Position numbers and translations under genes: made by a program | In this document: positions 53,011-61,843 of the stretch, in pieces | Numbering within the stretch: position 1 is the first letter of the stretch | Layout: each line of letters begins with the position of its first letter | The notes under the pieces: generated by a model | Seen by the model: the letters and a program-made list of their open reading frames with translations, nothing else | Database searches by the model: none | Told to the model about the DNA's origin: nothing | Assembly (NCBI RefSeq): GCF_900215335.1 | Contig: NZ_OCMT01000001.1 | Location: 1,116,001 to 1,180,000, forward strand | Origin: Pedobacter xixiisoli | GTDB taxonomy: Bacteria > Bacteroidota > Bacteroidia > Sphingobacteriales > Sphingobacteriaceae | Length of the DNA: 64,000 bases | Direction: 5' to 3'

Positions 53011-53976
53011 TTATACAATACCTTCTTGTAAAAGATCGTGTAGGTGAACAAGCCCAAAATAACGTTCTTCCTTGGTTACTAAAATCTGAGTAATGTTATT
53101 TTGTCTGATAATCTCTAAAGCCAGCAAAGCCAATTCTTCACTATCAATTTTCTTTGGATCCGTACTCATCAGGTCAATAGCTCTTATATTTTCTAGATTG
53201 GAGTGTTTTTCAAGCATTCTTCTAATGTCTCCATCGGTAATCATTCCCAAAACATTGTCACCATCAATAACAACAACAGCGCCTAAACGGTTTTTACTGA
53301 TTTGTATAATAATATCTTTAATTGATGCGTCTGGAGAGACACTTGGTTTTTCGTTCTTTGCGGCAATATCTCCAGCCTTTAGGTACAGTCGTTTACCCAA
53401 GGAACCACCAGGATGATATTTGGCAAAATCAGTGGATTGGAAATTACGGGCCTCCAGCAAGCAAATTGCTATAGCATCACCCATGGCCAATTGAGCAGAG
53501 GTACTAGTTGTTGGAGCTAGGTTGTGAGGACAAGCTTCTTTTTCTACTGTTGTATTTAAAATCAAATCTGCTTGTTTTGCTAAATCAGATTCAACATTAC
53601 CCAACATGGCTACCAACTTATTACCAGATAATTTCAATAGCGGTGCTAAAAGTTTTATTTCTGGTGTATTCCCACTTTTAGATAAACAAAGTACGATGTC
53701 ATCTTTTTGGATAATACCCAAATCTCCATGTACAGCATCTGCTGCATGCATAAAAACAGCTGGTGTTCCTGTAGAATTAAAAGTAGCCACAATTTTCTGT
53801 GCGATGATAGCACTTTTACCAATTCCAGTCACAATAACCCTTCCATTACTCGATAAAATGGCATTTACAACTTCAACAAAATCATCGTTTAAATAATCGA
53901 TGAGCTTCAAGATTGCTTCCGATTCAAGCTTTAAAGTAGCAATCGCAGAATCTATTATAGATTTTTTACTTTCCAA
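53011..53976 (-). CDS. kdsD: Arabinose-5-phosphate isomerase (KpsF/GutQ family)
   Basis: The 321-residue protein has a SIS sugar-isomerase domain (about 40-175; VIVTGIGKSAIIAQKIVATFNSTGTPA is split here as VTGIGKSAIIAQKI and FNSTGTPAVF) and two CBS domains (about 205-258 and 270-320). It converts ribulose 5-phosphate to arabinose 5-phosphate, the first step to Kdo. It starts with TTG at 53976, since no ATG is available before an in-frame stop. The kdsA gene, which uses its product, lies across recQ. Confidence 0.92.
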   Translation of the reverse strand: MESKKSIIDSAIATLKLESEAILKLIDYLNDDFVEVVNAILSSNGRVIVTGIGKSAIIAQKIVATFNSTGTPAVFMHAADAVHGDLGIIQKDDIVLCLSKSGNTPEIKLLAPLLKLSGNKLVAMLGNVESDLAKQADLILNTTVEKEACPHNLAPTTSTSAQLAMGDAIAICLLEARNFQSTDFAKYHPGGSLGKRLYLKAGDIAAKNEKPSVSPDASIKDIIIQISKNRLGAVVVIDGDNVLGMITDGDIRRMLEKHSNLENIRAIDLMSTDPKKIDSEELALLALEIIRQNNITQILVTKEERYFGLVHLHDLLQEGIV

Positions 53977-54063
53977 AGAGAATTTATTAGTAAATTAATA
54001 CTTTAATTAATGCAAAATTATGTTATTTTGAACAATAATAGCACACAATATTTAGTACAAGAA

Positions 54064-56253
54064 ATGGACGTCAAGAAATCTTTATTTGATAACCTTCAAA
54101 CTTTCTTCGGTTTCGATAATTTTAAAGGTGATCAAGAATCGATTATTACCAACATATTAGAGGGGAAGAATACATTTGTCATTATGCCAACTGGTGGAGG
54201 TAAATCTATCTGTTACCAGTTGCCAGCGTTAATGAGCGAAGGCACAGCGATTGTAATTTCGCCGCTTATAGCGCTCATGAAAAACCAGGTTGATCAAATT
54301 AGAGCATTTGGTGGAAGTGATAGTGTAGCCCATTTCTTGAATTCTTCACTAAATAAATCGGAAATTACTCAGGTGAAATCTGATTTGTTGAATGGACATA
54401 CTAAATTACTGTACGTCGCCCCAGAATCATTAGCCAAAGCAGAGAATATTGAGTTTTTACGTTTGTTGAAAATTTCTTTTGTTGCTGTAGATGAAGCTCA
54501 CTGTATTTCTGAGTGGGGACATGATTTTAGACCTGAATATAGAAAGATAAGACAAGTAATTGCCGGTTTGGGTGAAAATATTCCAATTATCGCCTTGACA
54601 GCTACCGCAACTCCAAAAGTACAGCAGGATATTGTGAAAAACTTGGGAATGATGGATGCGACTCTATTTAAATCTTCATTTAATAGGCCTAATCTTTTTT
54701 ACGAAATCCGTCCTAAGAAAAATATAGCCAAAGAAATTATTAGGTATGTAAAATATAACCCTGGTAAATCTGGCATTATCTACTGTTTAAGTAGAAAAAA
54801 GGTAGAAGAAATTGCCGAAACGCTGAATATTAATGGCATCAAAGCTCTTCCTTATCACGCTGGTTTAGAACCAAAAGTGAGGGCAGATACTCAAGACAAA
54901 TTCCTTATGGAAGATGTAGAAGTGATTGTAGCCACTATTGCTTTCGGAATGGGAATTGATAAACCAGATGTGAGATTTGTAATTCACCACGACATTCCTA
55001 AAAGTATGGAAGGTTATTATCAAGAGACGGGTAGAGCTGGACGTGATGGTGGTGAGGGAGTTTGTGTAGCTTTCTATTCTCAAAAAGATGTAGAGAAACT
55101 TGCCAAGTTCATGAAGGACAAGCCAGTTTCTGAAAGAGAAATTGGTACTCAAATATTAAAGGAAGTAATAGATTACGCTGAATCTTCAGTTTGTAGAAGA
55201 AAACAGATTTTGCATTATTTTGGAGAGAATTTTAACGAAACGGGTTGTAATTGCATGTGTGATAACTGTAAAAAACCTAAACAGCAGTTTGAAGCGGAAG
55301 AGCAGCTGTTAACTCTGTTAAAATTGGTGGATACTAGTGGCGAAAAGTTTGATGATGCGCATTTGCTGAATGTATTTATGGGCTACGAAACTGCTCAAAC
55401 AATAGCATATGAACACAGTAAACTTCCCGAATTTGGTTCTGGCAAAGTGGACGGAGAAATTTTATGGAAATCTCTGTTAAGACAAGCTGTACTAAATAAT
55501 TTCTTAGCCAAGGATATTGACAATTATGGCCTATTAAAACTAACAAAAGCTGGTAGAGACTACATTGAAAGTCCTTACAACCTTAAGTTTATTTTGAACG
55601 AAATATTAGAAGTTGTAGGCGATGATGATGAAGAGGAATCAAAACAGGGAAGCGCTGCTTTAGATACACAGTTACTTCAATTGCTGAAAGATTTAAGAAA
55701 GAAAATAGCTAAGCAAAAAAACGTACCTCCATTTGTGGTTTTTCAAGACCCTTCGTTAGAAGAAATGTGTACGCACTATCCAATTACTAGTGATGAGTTA
55801 AAACAGATTTCAGGAGTTGGCAATGGTAAAGCGTTAAAATTTGGCTCGGCATTTTTAGATTTAATCAAAAAATACGTTGATGATAATAATATCGATAGGC
55901 CGATTGATATGGTCATCAAAACTCAAGCAAATAAATCTGCTTTAAAGGTTTCTATTATTCAAAATATTGACAGACAGATAGGTCTTGAAGATATTGCTCG
56001 TTCTAAAGGAATAACTTACATTGATGTTTTGAAAGAAGTTGAAGCGATTGTTAACTCTGGAACAAAACTAAATCTTACTTATTACATTGATGAAATGATA
56101 GATGAAGATAGACAAGATGAAGTTTTCGATTATTTTCAATCTGCTGATACAGACTCGATAGATTTAGCTTTGAAAGACTTAGGAGAAACTGACTACACAA
56201 GAGAAGAAATTCAATTAATGCGCATTAAGTTTATGAGCGAACTAGGTAATTAA
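54064..56253 (+). CDS. recQ: ATP-dependent DNA helicase RecQ
   Basis: The 729-residue protein has the RecQ helicase core: Walker A in MPTGGGKSICYQLPA, DEAH box in VDEAHCISEWGHDFRPEY, TATATPKVQ, and the motif VI arginine region QETGRAGRDG. The zinc site follows (SVCRRKQILHYFGE, then CNCMCDNC). An RQC winged helix and a C-terminal HRDC domain (PSLEEMCTHYPITSDELKQISGVG) complete the protein. The frame is open to 54010, but ATG at 54064 gives the normal N-terminus. The extra C-terminal 120 residues after HRDC (ALKVSIIQNIDRQIGL onward) are a helical extension seen in Bacteroidota RecQ. Confidence 0.95.
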   Translation: MDVKKSLFDNLQTFFGFDNFKGDQESIITNILEGKNTFVIMPTGGGKSICYQLPALMSEGTAIVISPLIALMKNQVDQIRAFGGSDSVAHFLNSSLNKSEITQVKSDLLNGHTKLLYVAPESLAKAENIEFLRLLKISFVAVDEAHCISEWGHDFRPEYRKIRQVIAGLGENIPIIALTATATPKVQQDIVKNLGMMDATLFKSSFNRPNLFYEIRPKKNIAKEIIRYVKYNPGKSGIIYCLSRKKVEEIAETLNINGIKALPYHAGLEPKVRADTQDKFLMEDVEVIVATIAFGMGIDKPDVRFVIHHDIPKSMEGYYQETGRAGRDGGEGVCVAFYSQKDVEKLAKFMKDKPVSEREIGTQILKEVIDYAESSVCRRKQILHYFGENFNETGCNCMCDNCKKPKQQFEAEEQLLTLLKLVDTSGEKFDDAHLLNVFMGYETAQTIAYEHSKLPEFGSGKVDGEILWKSLLRQAVLNNFLAKDIDNYGLLKLTKAGRDYIESPYNLKFILNEILEVVGDDDEEESKQGSAALDTQLLQLLKDLRKKIAKQKNVPPFVVFQDPSLEEMCTHYPITSDELKQISGVGNGKALKFGSAFLDLIKKYVDDNNIDRPIDMVIKTQANKSALKVSIIQNIDRQIGLEDIARSKGITYIDVLKEVEAIVNSGTKLNLTYYIDEMIDEDRQDEVFDYFQSADTDSIDLALKDLGETDYTREEIQLMRIKFMSELGN

Positions 56254-56303
56254 TGTTAAACTTAGGAATTGAAATTTCATAATACTTCCATATTGCACAA
56301 AAA

Positions 56304-57116
56304 ATGATAAACTACTTAGATAAATTAAAACACACAGATAGCAATAACTTTTTTTTAATGGCTGGCCCGTGTGCGATTGAAGGTGAAGATATTGCCTTAC
56401 GAATAGCAGAAAAAATTGTTTCTATTACCGATAAGTTAAATATTCCTTACATTTTTAAAGGCTCTTATAGAAAAGCGAATAGAAGCAAAGGCAACTCTTT
56501 TACTGGTATTGGCGATGAAAAAGCGCTTAAAATATTAGAAAAAGTTGGGAGAGAATTTAACGTCCCTACTGTAACAGATATTCACGAAAGTGCTGAAGCT
56601 GCTATGGCTGCCGCTTACGTAGATGTGCTTCAGATACCTGCTTTTTTATGTCGTCAAACAGATTTACTAATTGCCGCTGCAGAAACAGGCAAAGTAGTGA
56701 ACGTTAAAAAAGGTCAGTTTTTATCTGCTGGCTCAATGAAATTCGCTGTAGATAAAATTAAGGATGCTGGAAACAATAAGGTAATTCTAACCGACAGAGG
56801 AAATACTTTTGGCTACCAAGATTTAATTGTTGACTACAGAGGTTTACCCGAAATGCAGAGCTTTGATGTACCCGTAGTAATGGATTGTACTCACTCGCTC
56901 CAACAGCCTAATCAAAGTAGCGGGGTAACAGGAGGCAAACCAGAATTGATCGCAACTATTGCAAAAGCTGCCATAGCAGTTGGAGCTGATGGTCTTTTTA
57001 TAGAAACTCATCCAGACCCTGCAAACGCAAAATCAGATGGTGCCAATATGCTTAATTTAGCCTTACTTGAAGATTTACTAGAAAAACTTGTAAAAGTTAG
57101 ACGGGCTGTAATCTAA
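56304..57116 (+). CDS. kdsA: 3-deoxy-8-phosphooctulonate synthase
   Basis: The 270-residue protein condenses arabinose 5-phosphate with phosphoenolpyruvate to make Kdo 8-phosphate. Family blocks are MAGPCAIEG, FKGSYRKANRSKGNSFTG, DIHE, QIPAFLCRQTDLL, VNVKKGQFLS and TDRGNTFGY. The length is normal. It starts 50 bases after recQ and is followed after three bases by a DUF2071 gene, which it may be transcribed with. It completes the Kdo branch with kdsD. Confidence 0.96.
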   Translation: MINYLDKLKHTDSNNFFLMAGPCAIEGEDIALRIAEKIVSITDKLNIPYIFKGSYRKANRSKGNSFTGIGDEKALKILEKVGREFNVPTVTDIHESAEAAMAAAYVDVLQIPAFLCRQTDLLIAAAETGKVVNVKKGQFLSAGSMKFAVDKIKDAGNNKVILTDRGNTFGYQDLIVDYRGLPEMQSFDVPVVMDCTHSLQQPNQSSGVTGGKPELIATIAKAAIAVGADGLFIETHPDPANAKSDGANMLNLALLEDLLEKLVKVRRAVI

Positions 57117-57119
57117 TAA

Positions 57120-57842
57120 ATGATAAGAAATAGTGTCTTTTTATCTGCCGAGTGGCGAAAACTTGCTTTAGCTAATTATGAAGTAGATAAAGAGATTTTA
57201 CAAAAATATTTACCACCGTTTACCGAATTAGATGATTGGCAGGGCAAATATTATGTAAGCTTAGTAGGTTTTATGTTTATGGATACCAAGCTAAAAGGTT
57301 TTGGTATCCCTTTTCATACTAACTTTGAAGAAGTTAACTTGAGATTTTACGTAAAGTATAATGAAGGTGGAACTTGGAAAAGAGGTGTGGTTTTCATTAA
57401 AGAAATAGTCCCAAAGCCTGCTATCACTTTTGTTGCTAATACTGTTTACAAAGAGAATTATCAAACTTTGCCCATGAAACATAAGTGGGAAGTTAATGAA
57501 AGTCAATTATTGGTTGAATATCTTTGGAAAACTAAGAACTGGAATAAATTTGCTGTAAAAGTTGATGCCGAAAGTAAAGTGATGGAAATTGGTAGTGAAG
57601 AAGAATTTATTACCGAACATTTTTGGGGCTATACCAAAATAGGAGCGAACCTTACTTCAGAATATCAAGTAGAGCACCCTCGCTGGGAAGTTTATCCAGT
57701 TAAAGACTACGAAATTGATGTAGATTTCGCTGCTAACTACGGTACAGATTTTACTTTTTTAAATGAAATGACGCCAAATTCAGTAATGCTGGCCGAAGGT
57801 TCATCAATTAATGTGCTAAAAGGAAGGAAAATTAGAAGCTAA
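57120..57842 (+). CDS. DUF2071 (YqjF-like) protein
   Basis: The 240-residue protein matches DUF2071: SAEWRKLALANYEVDKEIL, then LPPFTELDDWQGKYYVSLVGFMF, and a later VNLRFYVKY. The family is of unknown function, with a beta-barrel-like (acetoacetate decarboxylase-type) fold suspected. It has no signal peptide. It starts three bases after kdsA, so coupling is likely but its role in Kdo metabolism is unproven. Its stop codon directly abuts that of the convergent OmpA-family gene. Confidence 0.85.
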   Translation: MIRNSVFLSAEWRKLALANYEVDKEILQKYLPPFTELDDWQGKYYVSLVGFMFMDTKLKGFGIPFHTNFEEVNLRFYVKYNEGGTWKRGVVFIKEIVPKPAITFVANTVYKENYQTLPMKHKWEVNESQLLVEYLWKTKNWNKFAVKVDAESKVMEIGSEEEFITEHFWGYTKIGANLTSEYQVEHPRWEVYPVKDYEIDVDFAANYGTDFTFLNEMTPNSVMLAEGSSINVLKGRKIRS

Positions 57843-59732
57843 TTATATTTTCACTACCAAAAATTCAGTTCTTCTATTCTTTTGCTTTCCTTCTTCTGTT
57901 GCGTTGTCAAATGCAGGTTTTTCCTCACCATAGCCTTTGTAGTTAAGTTGCTTTTTACCTACACCGTTACTAATTAGGTACTCGTAAACTGCTTTGGCTC
58001 TATTTTCAGAAAGCTTTTGGTTTGCTTTATTGTCTCCAATATTATCTGTATGACCTTGAATCTCAATTTCTATTGTAGGATTAGACTTCAATACATCAAT
58101 TAGGATGTTTAATTCCACCATCGACTGAGGAAGCAATTCAAACTTATTAGTATCGAAGAAGATGTTATTCAGTAAAACTTTGCTGCCTACCGTAATTTTA
58201 TCTAACAGAATTTCTAACTCAAATGGCTTATTGGCATCAGCGGGTTTAATATCAAAATGCTTCGAATAAAGAAGGTATCCATCAGAAAATACATTGAAAG
58301 CGTAGCTTTGATTGGCGGGCATTACTGCTATGAAATCTCCAGTAACCTTATCTGTAATTTCATTATAAGCAGCAATTTCAGTATTAAGATTAATTACCAA
58401 CACAGAGGCTTCAAGCGTTTCTTTAGTTTCTGCATCTTTTACAATACCTTTCACATAAGTTACTGGTTCAGGTTTTAAGGCATCCGGCAGTTTGAAACGA
58501 TAAATATCTACATCGCCAAAACCACCATCTAAATCAGAAGAAAATAAACCTTCTTTTCCATCTGCACTTACTATAAAACCAAATTCATCGTTAAAAGTAT
58601 TGATAGGGTAACCTAAATTTACCGCTCTGGAAAAATTGCCATCGCCTTGCAATTTGCTATAAAAAATATCTTTTTGCCCCAAGCCTGGCCAACCATCAGA
58701 AGAAAAATATAAGGTTTTACCATCTGGGTGGATAAAAGGTGTAGCTTCGTCATAAGGCGTATTTACATTAGGACCTAAGTTGGTGGGCTTTGTCCAATAA
58801 CCTTCATCATTCATTACTGATTTCCAGATATCGTATCCACCAATACCTCCAGCTCTGTTGCTTAAAAAATAAAGGGTACTTCCGTCGGCACTAATAGAAG
58901 GTTGTGATTCCCACTCTCCAGTATTGATCGTCTGACCTAAATTCACTGGCTTACTCCAATTATTTCCTTCTCGTCTACAAACGTAAATATCACATCTGCC
59001 TACGCCATCAGGCCTATTACATCCCGTGAAAAATAAGTATCTGCCATCGGGCGATATTGATTGTGCGCCTTCATTGAAATGTGGAGTATTTATATTCTCA
59101 CTTAAAGACTTAGCTTGTTGCCATTCGCCATTTTTCTTCACAGCAGTATAAAAATCCTCGTTTCCTTTTACATTTCTAGTGAAAATGATAGTTTGCCCAT
59201 CAGCTGTTAATGCAGGGAAATAATCGCGATGTTCACTATTCACATAAAATCCCATATTGAAAGGCTCGTAAGGAACTGGCTTTTTTATCGCATCTACAGA
59301 AAAATCACAATCTAAAATATATTTTTTTGCCTTATCTATAAATTTCGCATCCACATTAATGGCTTTAGTAATGAAGTTTTCAAAACTTTGTTTAGCGAAA
59401 GCATAATCTCCTGTTTGTAGTTCTGTTTCTCCTAGTAAGAAATAAATGTTGGGATTTTCAACTGGAGCAGCATTAATCGCTAGTCTATAATTTTCCTTTG
59501 CTTTTTGGGTATTTCGAATTCGCTTATAAATATCGCCTAACTGGAGATAAGCTTTCTGAAATTTTGGATCCGCTTTTACGGCATCATTCAAATACTTAAT
59601 GGCTTCATCAAATATGTTTTGCCTTACAAATTGCTGGGCGTCTTCGAAACTATTTTGCGCCTTTTTTATTGTAGATTGGCTATAAACTAAATGACTTAGG
59701 CCAAGAAAAAAGAATAGAAGACACGTACGCAT
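57843..59732 (-). CDS. OmpA-family protein with TPR and PD40 repeats
   Basis: The 629-residue exported protein starts MRTCLLFFFLGLSHLVYSQ (signal peptide). TPR units cover about 20-130 (NIFDEAIKYLNDAVKADPKFQKAYLQL in two parts). A PD40/WD40-like propeller covers about 165-410 (SPDGRYLFFTG, SADGSTLYFLSNRAGG). A carboxypeptidase regulatory-like domain (about 425-500) and a C-terminal OmpA domain (about 520-629; IQGHTDNIGD and LSENRAKAVYEYL) follow. The OmpA domain binds peptidoglycan. ATG at 59732 is preferred to an upstream start at 59774. In Bacteroidota such proteins occur near type IX secretion; no PorP partner is seen here. Confidence 0.9.
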   Translation of the reverse strand: MRTCLLFFFLGLSHLVYSQSTIKKAQNSFEDAQQFVRQNIFDEAIKYLNDAVKADPKFQKAYLQLGDIYKRIRNTQKAKENYRLAINAAPVENPNIYFLLGETELQTGDYAFAKQSFENFITKAINVDAKFIDKAKKYILDCDFSVDAIKKPVPYEPFNMGFYVNSEHRDYFPALTADGQTIIFTRNVKGNEDFYTAVKKNGEWQQAKSLSENINTPHFNEGAQSISPDGRYLFFTGCNRPDGVGRCDIYVCRREGNNWSKPVNLGQTINTGEWESQPSISADGSTLYFLSNRAGGIGGYDIWKSVMNDEGYWTKPTNLGPNVNTPYDEATPFIHPDGKTLYFSSDGWPGLGQKDIFYSKLQGDGNFSRAVNLGYPINTFNDEFGFIVSADGKEGLFSSDLDGGFGDVDIYRFKLPDALKPEPVTYVKGIVKDAETKETLEASVLVINLNTEIAAYNEITDKVTGDFIAVMPANQSYAFNVFSDGYLLYSKHFDIKPADANKPFELEILLDKITVGSKVLLNNIFFDTNKFELLPQSMVELNILIDVLKSNPTIEIEIQGHTDNIGDNKANQKLSENRAKAVYEYLISNGVGKKQLNYKGYGEEKPAFDNATEEGKQKNRRTEFLVVKI

Positions 59733-59803
59733 ATAAAAGTGATCATTTGAAGGAAAACTACAAGTTAGCAACAATAAAACAATTTATCAATGCAGCAATA
59801 ACA

Positions 59804-60427
59804 CTAAGGTATATTAAGAAATTTATGCGTTTGTAAAGAGATTTCCCACTTTGGATTAGCCATTACATACTCAATAATCAAAGGTGTTACCGTACTAGCC
59901 TTGGACCATTCGGGCTGTAGATATAACTTGCAATTTGGACCAACCATTTCGGCATATTTTTCCGCCCATTCAAAATCACTTTTGTTAAAAACGATAACTT
60001 TTAACTCATTAGCGAAAGGAGTAATGTCTGGTCGAGGTGCTTTAAATTTCTTTGGAGAAAGACAAATCCAATCCCAGGAACCAGAAAGGGGATAAGCACC
60101 AGAAGTTTCGATAAAAGTTAAAATACCTCTGTCTTGAAGCTGCTTTGTTAAATAATCTAAGTTATAAATTAACGGTTCGCCACCTGTAACTACAACAGCT
60201 TTACCTGGAAAAGTATCAGCTTTAGCGGCGATATCATCACTTGAGGTTAATGGATGTAACTCAGCATCCCAACTCTCCTTCACATCACACCAGTGGCAAC
60301 CTACATCACAACCTCCCAAGCGAATAAAATACGCAGCCTTACCGGTATTATATCCTTCGCCTTGAATGGTGTAAAATTCTTCCATTAAAGGAAGTAGTGT
60401 GCCGTCTTCGGGAATATGATGTGCCAT
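59804..60427 (-). CDS. queE: 7-carboxy-7-deazaguanine synthase
   Basis: The 207-residue protein is a radical-SAM enzyme making the deazaguanine core for queuosine. The iron-sulphur motif CDVGCHWC (Cys40, Cys44, Cys47), the SAM-binding VVTGGEPL and the FYTIQGEG N-terminal block are diagnostic. The CxxxCxxC spacing is standard. Its -7 box lies 15 bases upstream. No other queuosine genes are in the window. Confidence 0.94.
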   Translation of the reverse strand: MAHHIPEDGTLLPLMEEFYTIQGEGYNTGKAAYFIRLGGCDVGCHWCDVKESWDAELHPLTSSDDIAAKADTFPGKAVVVTGGEPLIYNLDYLTKQLQDRGILTFIETSGAYPLSGSWDWICLSPKKFKAPRPDITPFANELKVIVFNKSDFEWAEKYAEMVGPNCKLYLQPEWSKASTVTPLIIEYVMANPKWEISLQTHKFLNIP

Positions 60428-60441
60428 AGAAATTAAGGTCG

Positions 60442-60449
60442 CAAAGTTA
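60442..60449 (-). promoter_or_regulatory. -7 box (TAACTTTG) of queE
   Basis: The minus-strand TAACTTTG fits TAnnTTTG and would give a leader of about eight bases. Confidence 0.4.
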
Positions 60450-60507
60450 ATTAATTATGGCAGAATATAGTAATCTATGTATCTTGCTAAAGTAATATTA
60501 TATAAAA

Positions 60508-60837
60508 ATGAAATGGGTTAGGCTCGATATAGAATTGCCAAAAGATGATTTCGTTACCATGATTAAGTTAGATGGGAAGAAGCTATGTCTTGTTAAACAT
60601 CAAAATAAACTTCATGTTCTACAAAATAGCTGCCCACATGCTGGTGGCCTTTTAAGTGGTGGTTGGTGCAAAAGCGGAAATATTATTTGTCCAATCCATC
60701 GTTACGAATACAATTTGGAAACCGGTAAAGGTGCTGCTGGGCAGAATGACTACATTGATGTTTACCCTACAGAAGAAAGAGAAGATGGAATTTATGTTGG
60801 GTTGCCAGATGGATTTTGGAAACGATTATTTAGTTGA
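60508..60837 (+). CDS. Rieske 2Fe-2S ferredoxin-like protein
   Basis: The 109-residue protein has the Rieske cluster motifs CPHAG (Cys42, His44) and CPIHRYEY (Cys61, His64), 16 residues apart. It is the size of soluble Rieske ferredoxins such as those serving oxygenases and nitrite reductases. No such enzyme is nearby, so the partner is unknown. Its last eight bases overlap the end of the convergent PIN gene. Confidence 0.92.
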   Translation: MKWVRLDIELPKDDFVTMIKLDGKKLCLVKHQNKLHVLQNSCPHAGGLLSGGWCKSGNIICPIHRYEYNLETGKGAAGQNDYIDVYPTEEREDGIYVGLPDGFWKRLFS

Positions 60838-61249
60838 GCAAGTACTTGTCGAAAAAATTCTTACAAGAAAGCACTTCAATTTCAGAAAAATAAAAATCGT
60901 CTATATCTTCCGTTACAATGCAGTTGCATTTTACTCGTGACGCAGCATAGTATTCTAACCCATCCTCGAAATCATTGATTTTCTTATTGGATAGGGTAGA
61001 AGTAACGCCATCACTTACATTATCAGCAATTTTAATGTGCTGGCATAAAATGGAGATTTTTTCTTTGGCGGTAGATTTATTCTTCTTTTCTGCAAAATAG
61101 AATGCTATAGCTAAACACATGGGAGACGTGTAAACTTCAAATTTTTGGTGGTTAGCCAAGCTGAGTATTCTCGATGAGTAATTAAACAAAGGAAATTCCT
61201 TATTCAATACAGAAACTAATACATTCGCATCTAAGAAAATCCTCGTCAT
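60830..61249 (-). CDS. PIN-domain ribonuclease toxin (VapC-like)
   Basis: The 139-residue protein has a PIN fold with the acidic metal-binding residues Asp7 (FLDANVLVSVLN), Asp96 (DFEDGLEYYAA) and Asp115/Asp117 (TEDIDDFYFS). Such proteins cut RNA and are toxins unless bound by an antitoxin. The gene begins one base after the stop codon of the antitoxin gene, giving translational coupling. The RNA target is unknown. It is longer than the usual 125-135 by a few residues. Confidence 0.85.
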   Translation of the reverse strand: MTRIFLDANVLVSVLNKEFPLFNYSSRILSLANHQKFEVYTSPMCLAIAFYFAEKKNKSTAKEKISILCQHIKIADNVSDGVTSTLSNKKINDFEDGLEYYAASRVKCNCIVTEDIDDFYFSEIEVLSCKNFFDKYLLN

Positions 61250-61250
61250 T

Positions 61251-61517
61251 TTACTTAGACTTTTTAGAACTAAAGAATTCGTCTTTTAAATCTTTTCTTG
61301 ACGTTTTAGGTGTGCGCTTGTATTCTACTTCGCCTTCGGCAACCATGCTTACCCAATCACTTATCGGAAAATCTTCTAAGGATTTATATTGATTTGAAGT
61401 AACCTGAGTAAGTAGATATTCTATTAATCGAGATAAGCTAATGTTATTTGCAGCAGCATATTTCTTTGCCTTTTCTACAATATCTTGATTAAAACTTAAC
61501 GTTAATTTGGTATCCAT
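61251..61517 (-). CDS. Antitoxin of the PIN toxin (DUF6364-like, ribbon-helix-helix)
   Basis: The 88-residue protein begins MDTKLTLSFNQDIVEKAKKYA with ISLSRLIEYLL, a ribbon-helix-helix DNA-binding pattern as in DUF6364 proteins. The second half is acidic then basic (EYKRTPKTSRKDLKDEFF), suitable for wrapping the toxin. It is upstream of and coupled to the PIN gene. A strong Shine-Dalgarno sequence and paired operator-like repeats precede it, so autoregulation is likely. Confidence 0.8.
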   Translation of the reverse strand: MDTKLTLSFNQDIVEKAKKYAAANNISLSRLIEYLLTQVTSNQYKSLEDFPISDWVSMVAEGEVEYKRTPKTSRKDLKDEFFSSKKSK

Positions 61518-61587
61518 TTTTACCTCCGTTTTTAATTGATAAACAAAGGTAAATCTAATACGTGTAAATAAAAATAGCTATACGTGT
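61518..61587 (-). promoter_or_regulatory. Toxin-antitoxin promoter, operator repeats and Shine-Dalgarno site
   Basis: Reading the minus strand: ACACGTAT occurs twice (61580-61587 and 61558-61565), 22 bases apart, about two helical turns. A -7 box TACCTTTG follows at 61544-61551, then GGAGGT at 61522-61527, four bases before the ATG. The repeats are well placed for repression by the antitoxin. The rest of this 326-base gap (61588-61843) holds only a short repeat near 61772. Confidence 0.6.
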
Positions 61588-61771
61588 TTTATTCCTGAAA
61601 CGAATATGAAATTTTTATAGATAACCAACTAGCAAACCTTAGTTTACCTAAAGATGCAATTAGAAACTAAAATGTACTGAAGTGTCTTAGGTGGTTAATA
61701 ATTTTAGAAAGTTAGATTGAAAATCAAATCCAATTAAGCTTAACTTAATACAGCTAAAATTTTATTCGCTA

Positions 61772-61837
61772 GATTTCTCTCCCGTACATACGAGACTGCG
61801 CTGCCATCGAAATGACGACTGCCTACAAACTCTCCTT
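61772..61837. repeat. Short interspersed repeat with AATGACG end
   Basis: The minus-strand reading CGTCATTTCGATGGCAGCG through AGAGAAATC resembles a widespread intergenic repeat. It contains a small palindrome (CGTACATACG). A related TCTCCTTTGGGGG string follows at about 61830. Confidence 0.55.
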
Positions 61838-61843
61838 TGGGGG

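Noticed and set aside
54010-54063. An 18-codon N-terminal extension of recQ.
   Set aside because: It is asparagine-rich, absent from the family pattern, and overlaps a possible promoter; ATG at 54064 fits better.
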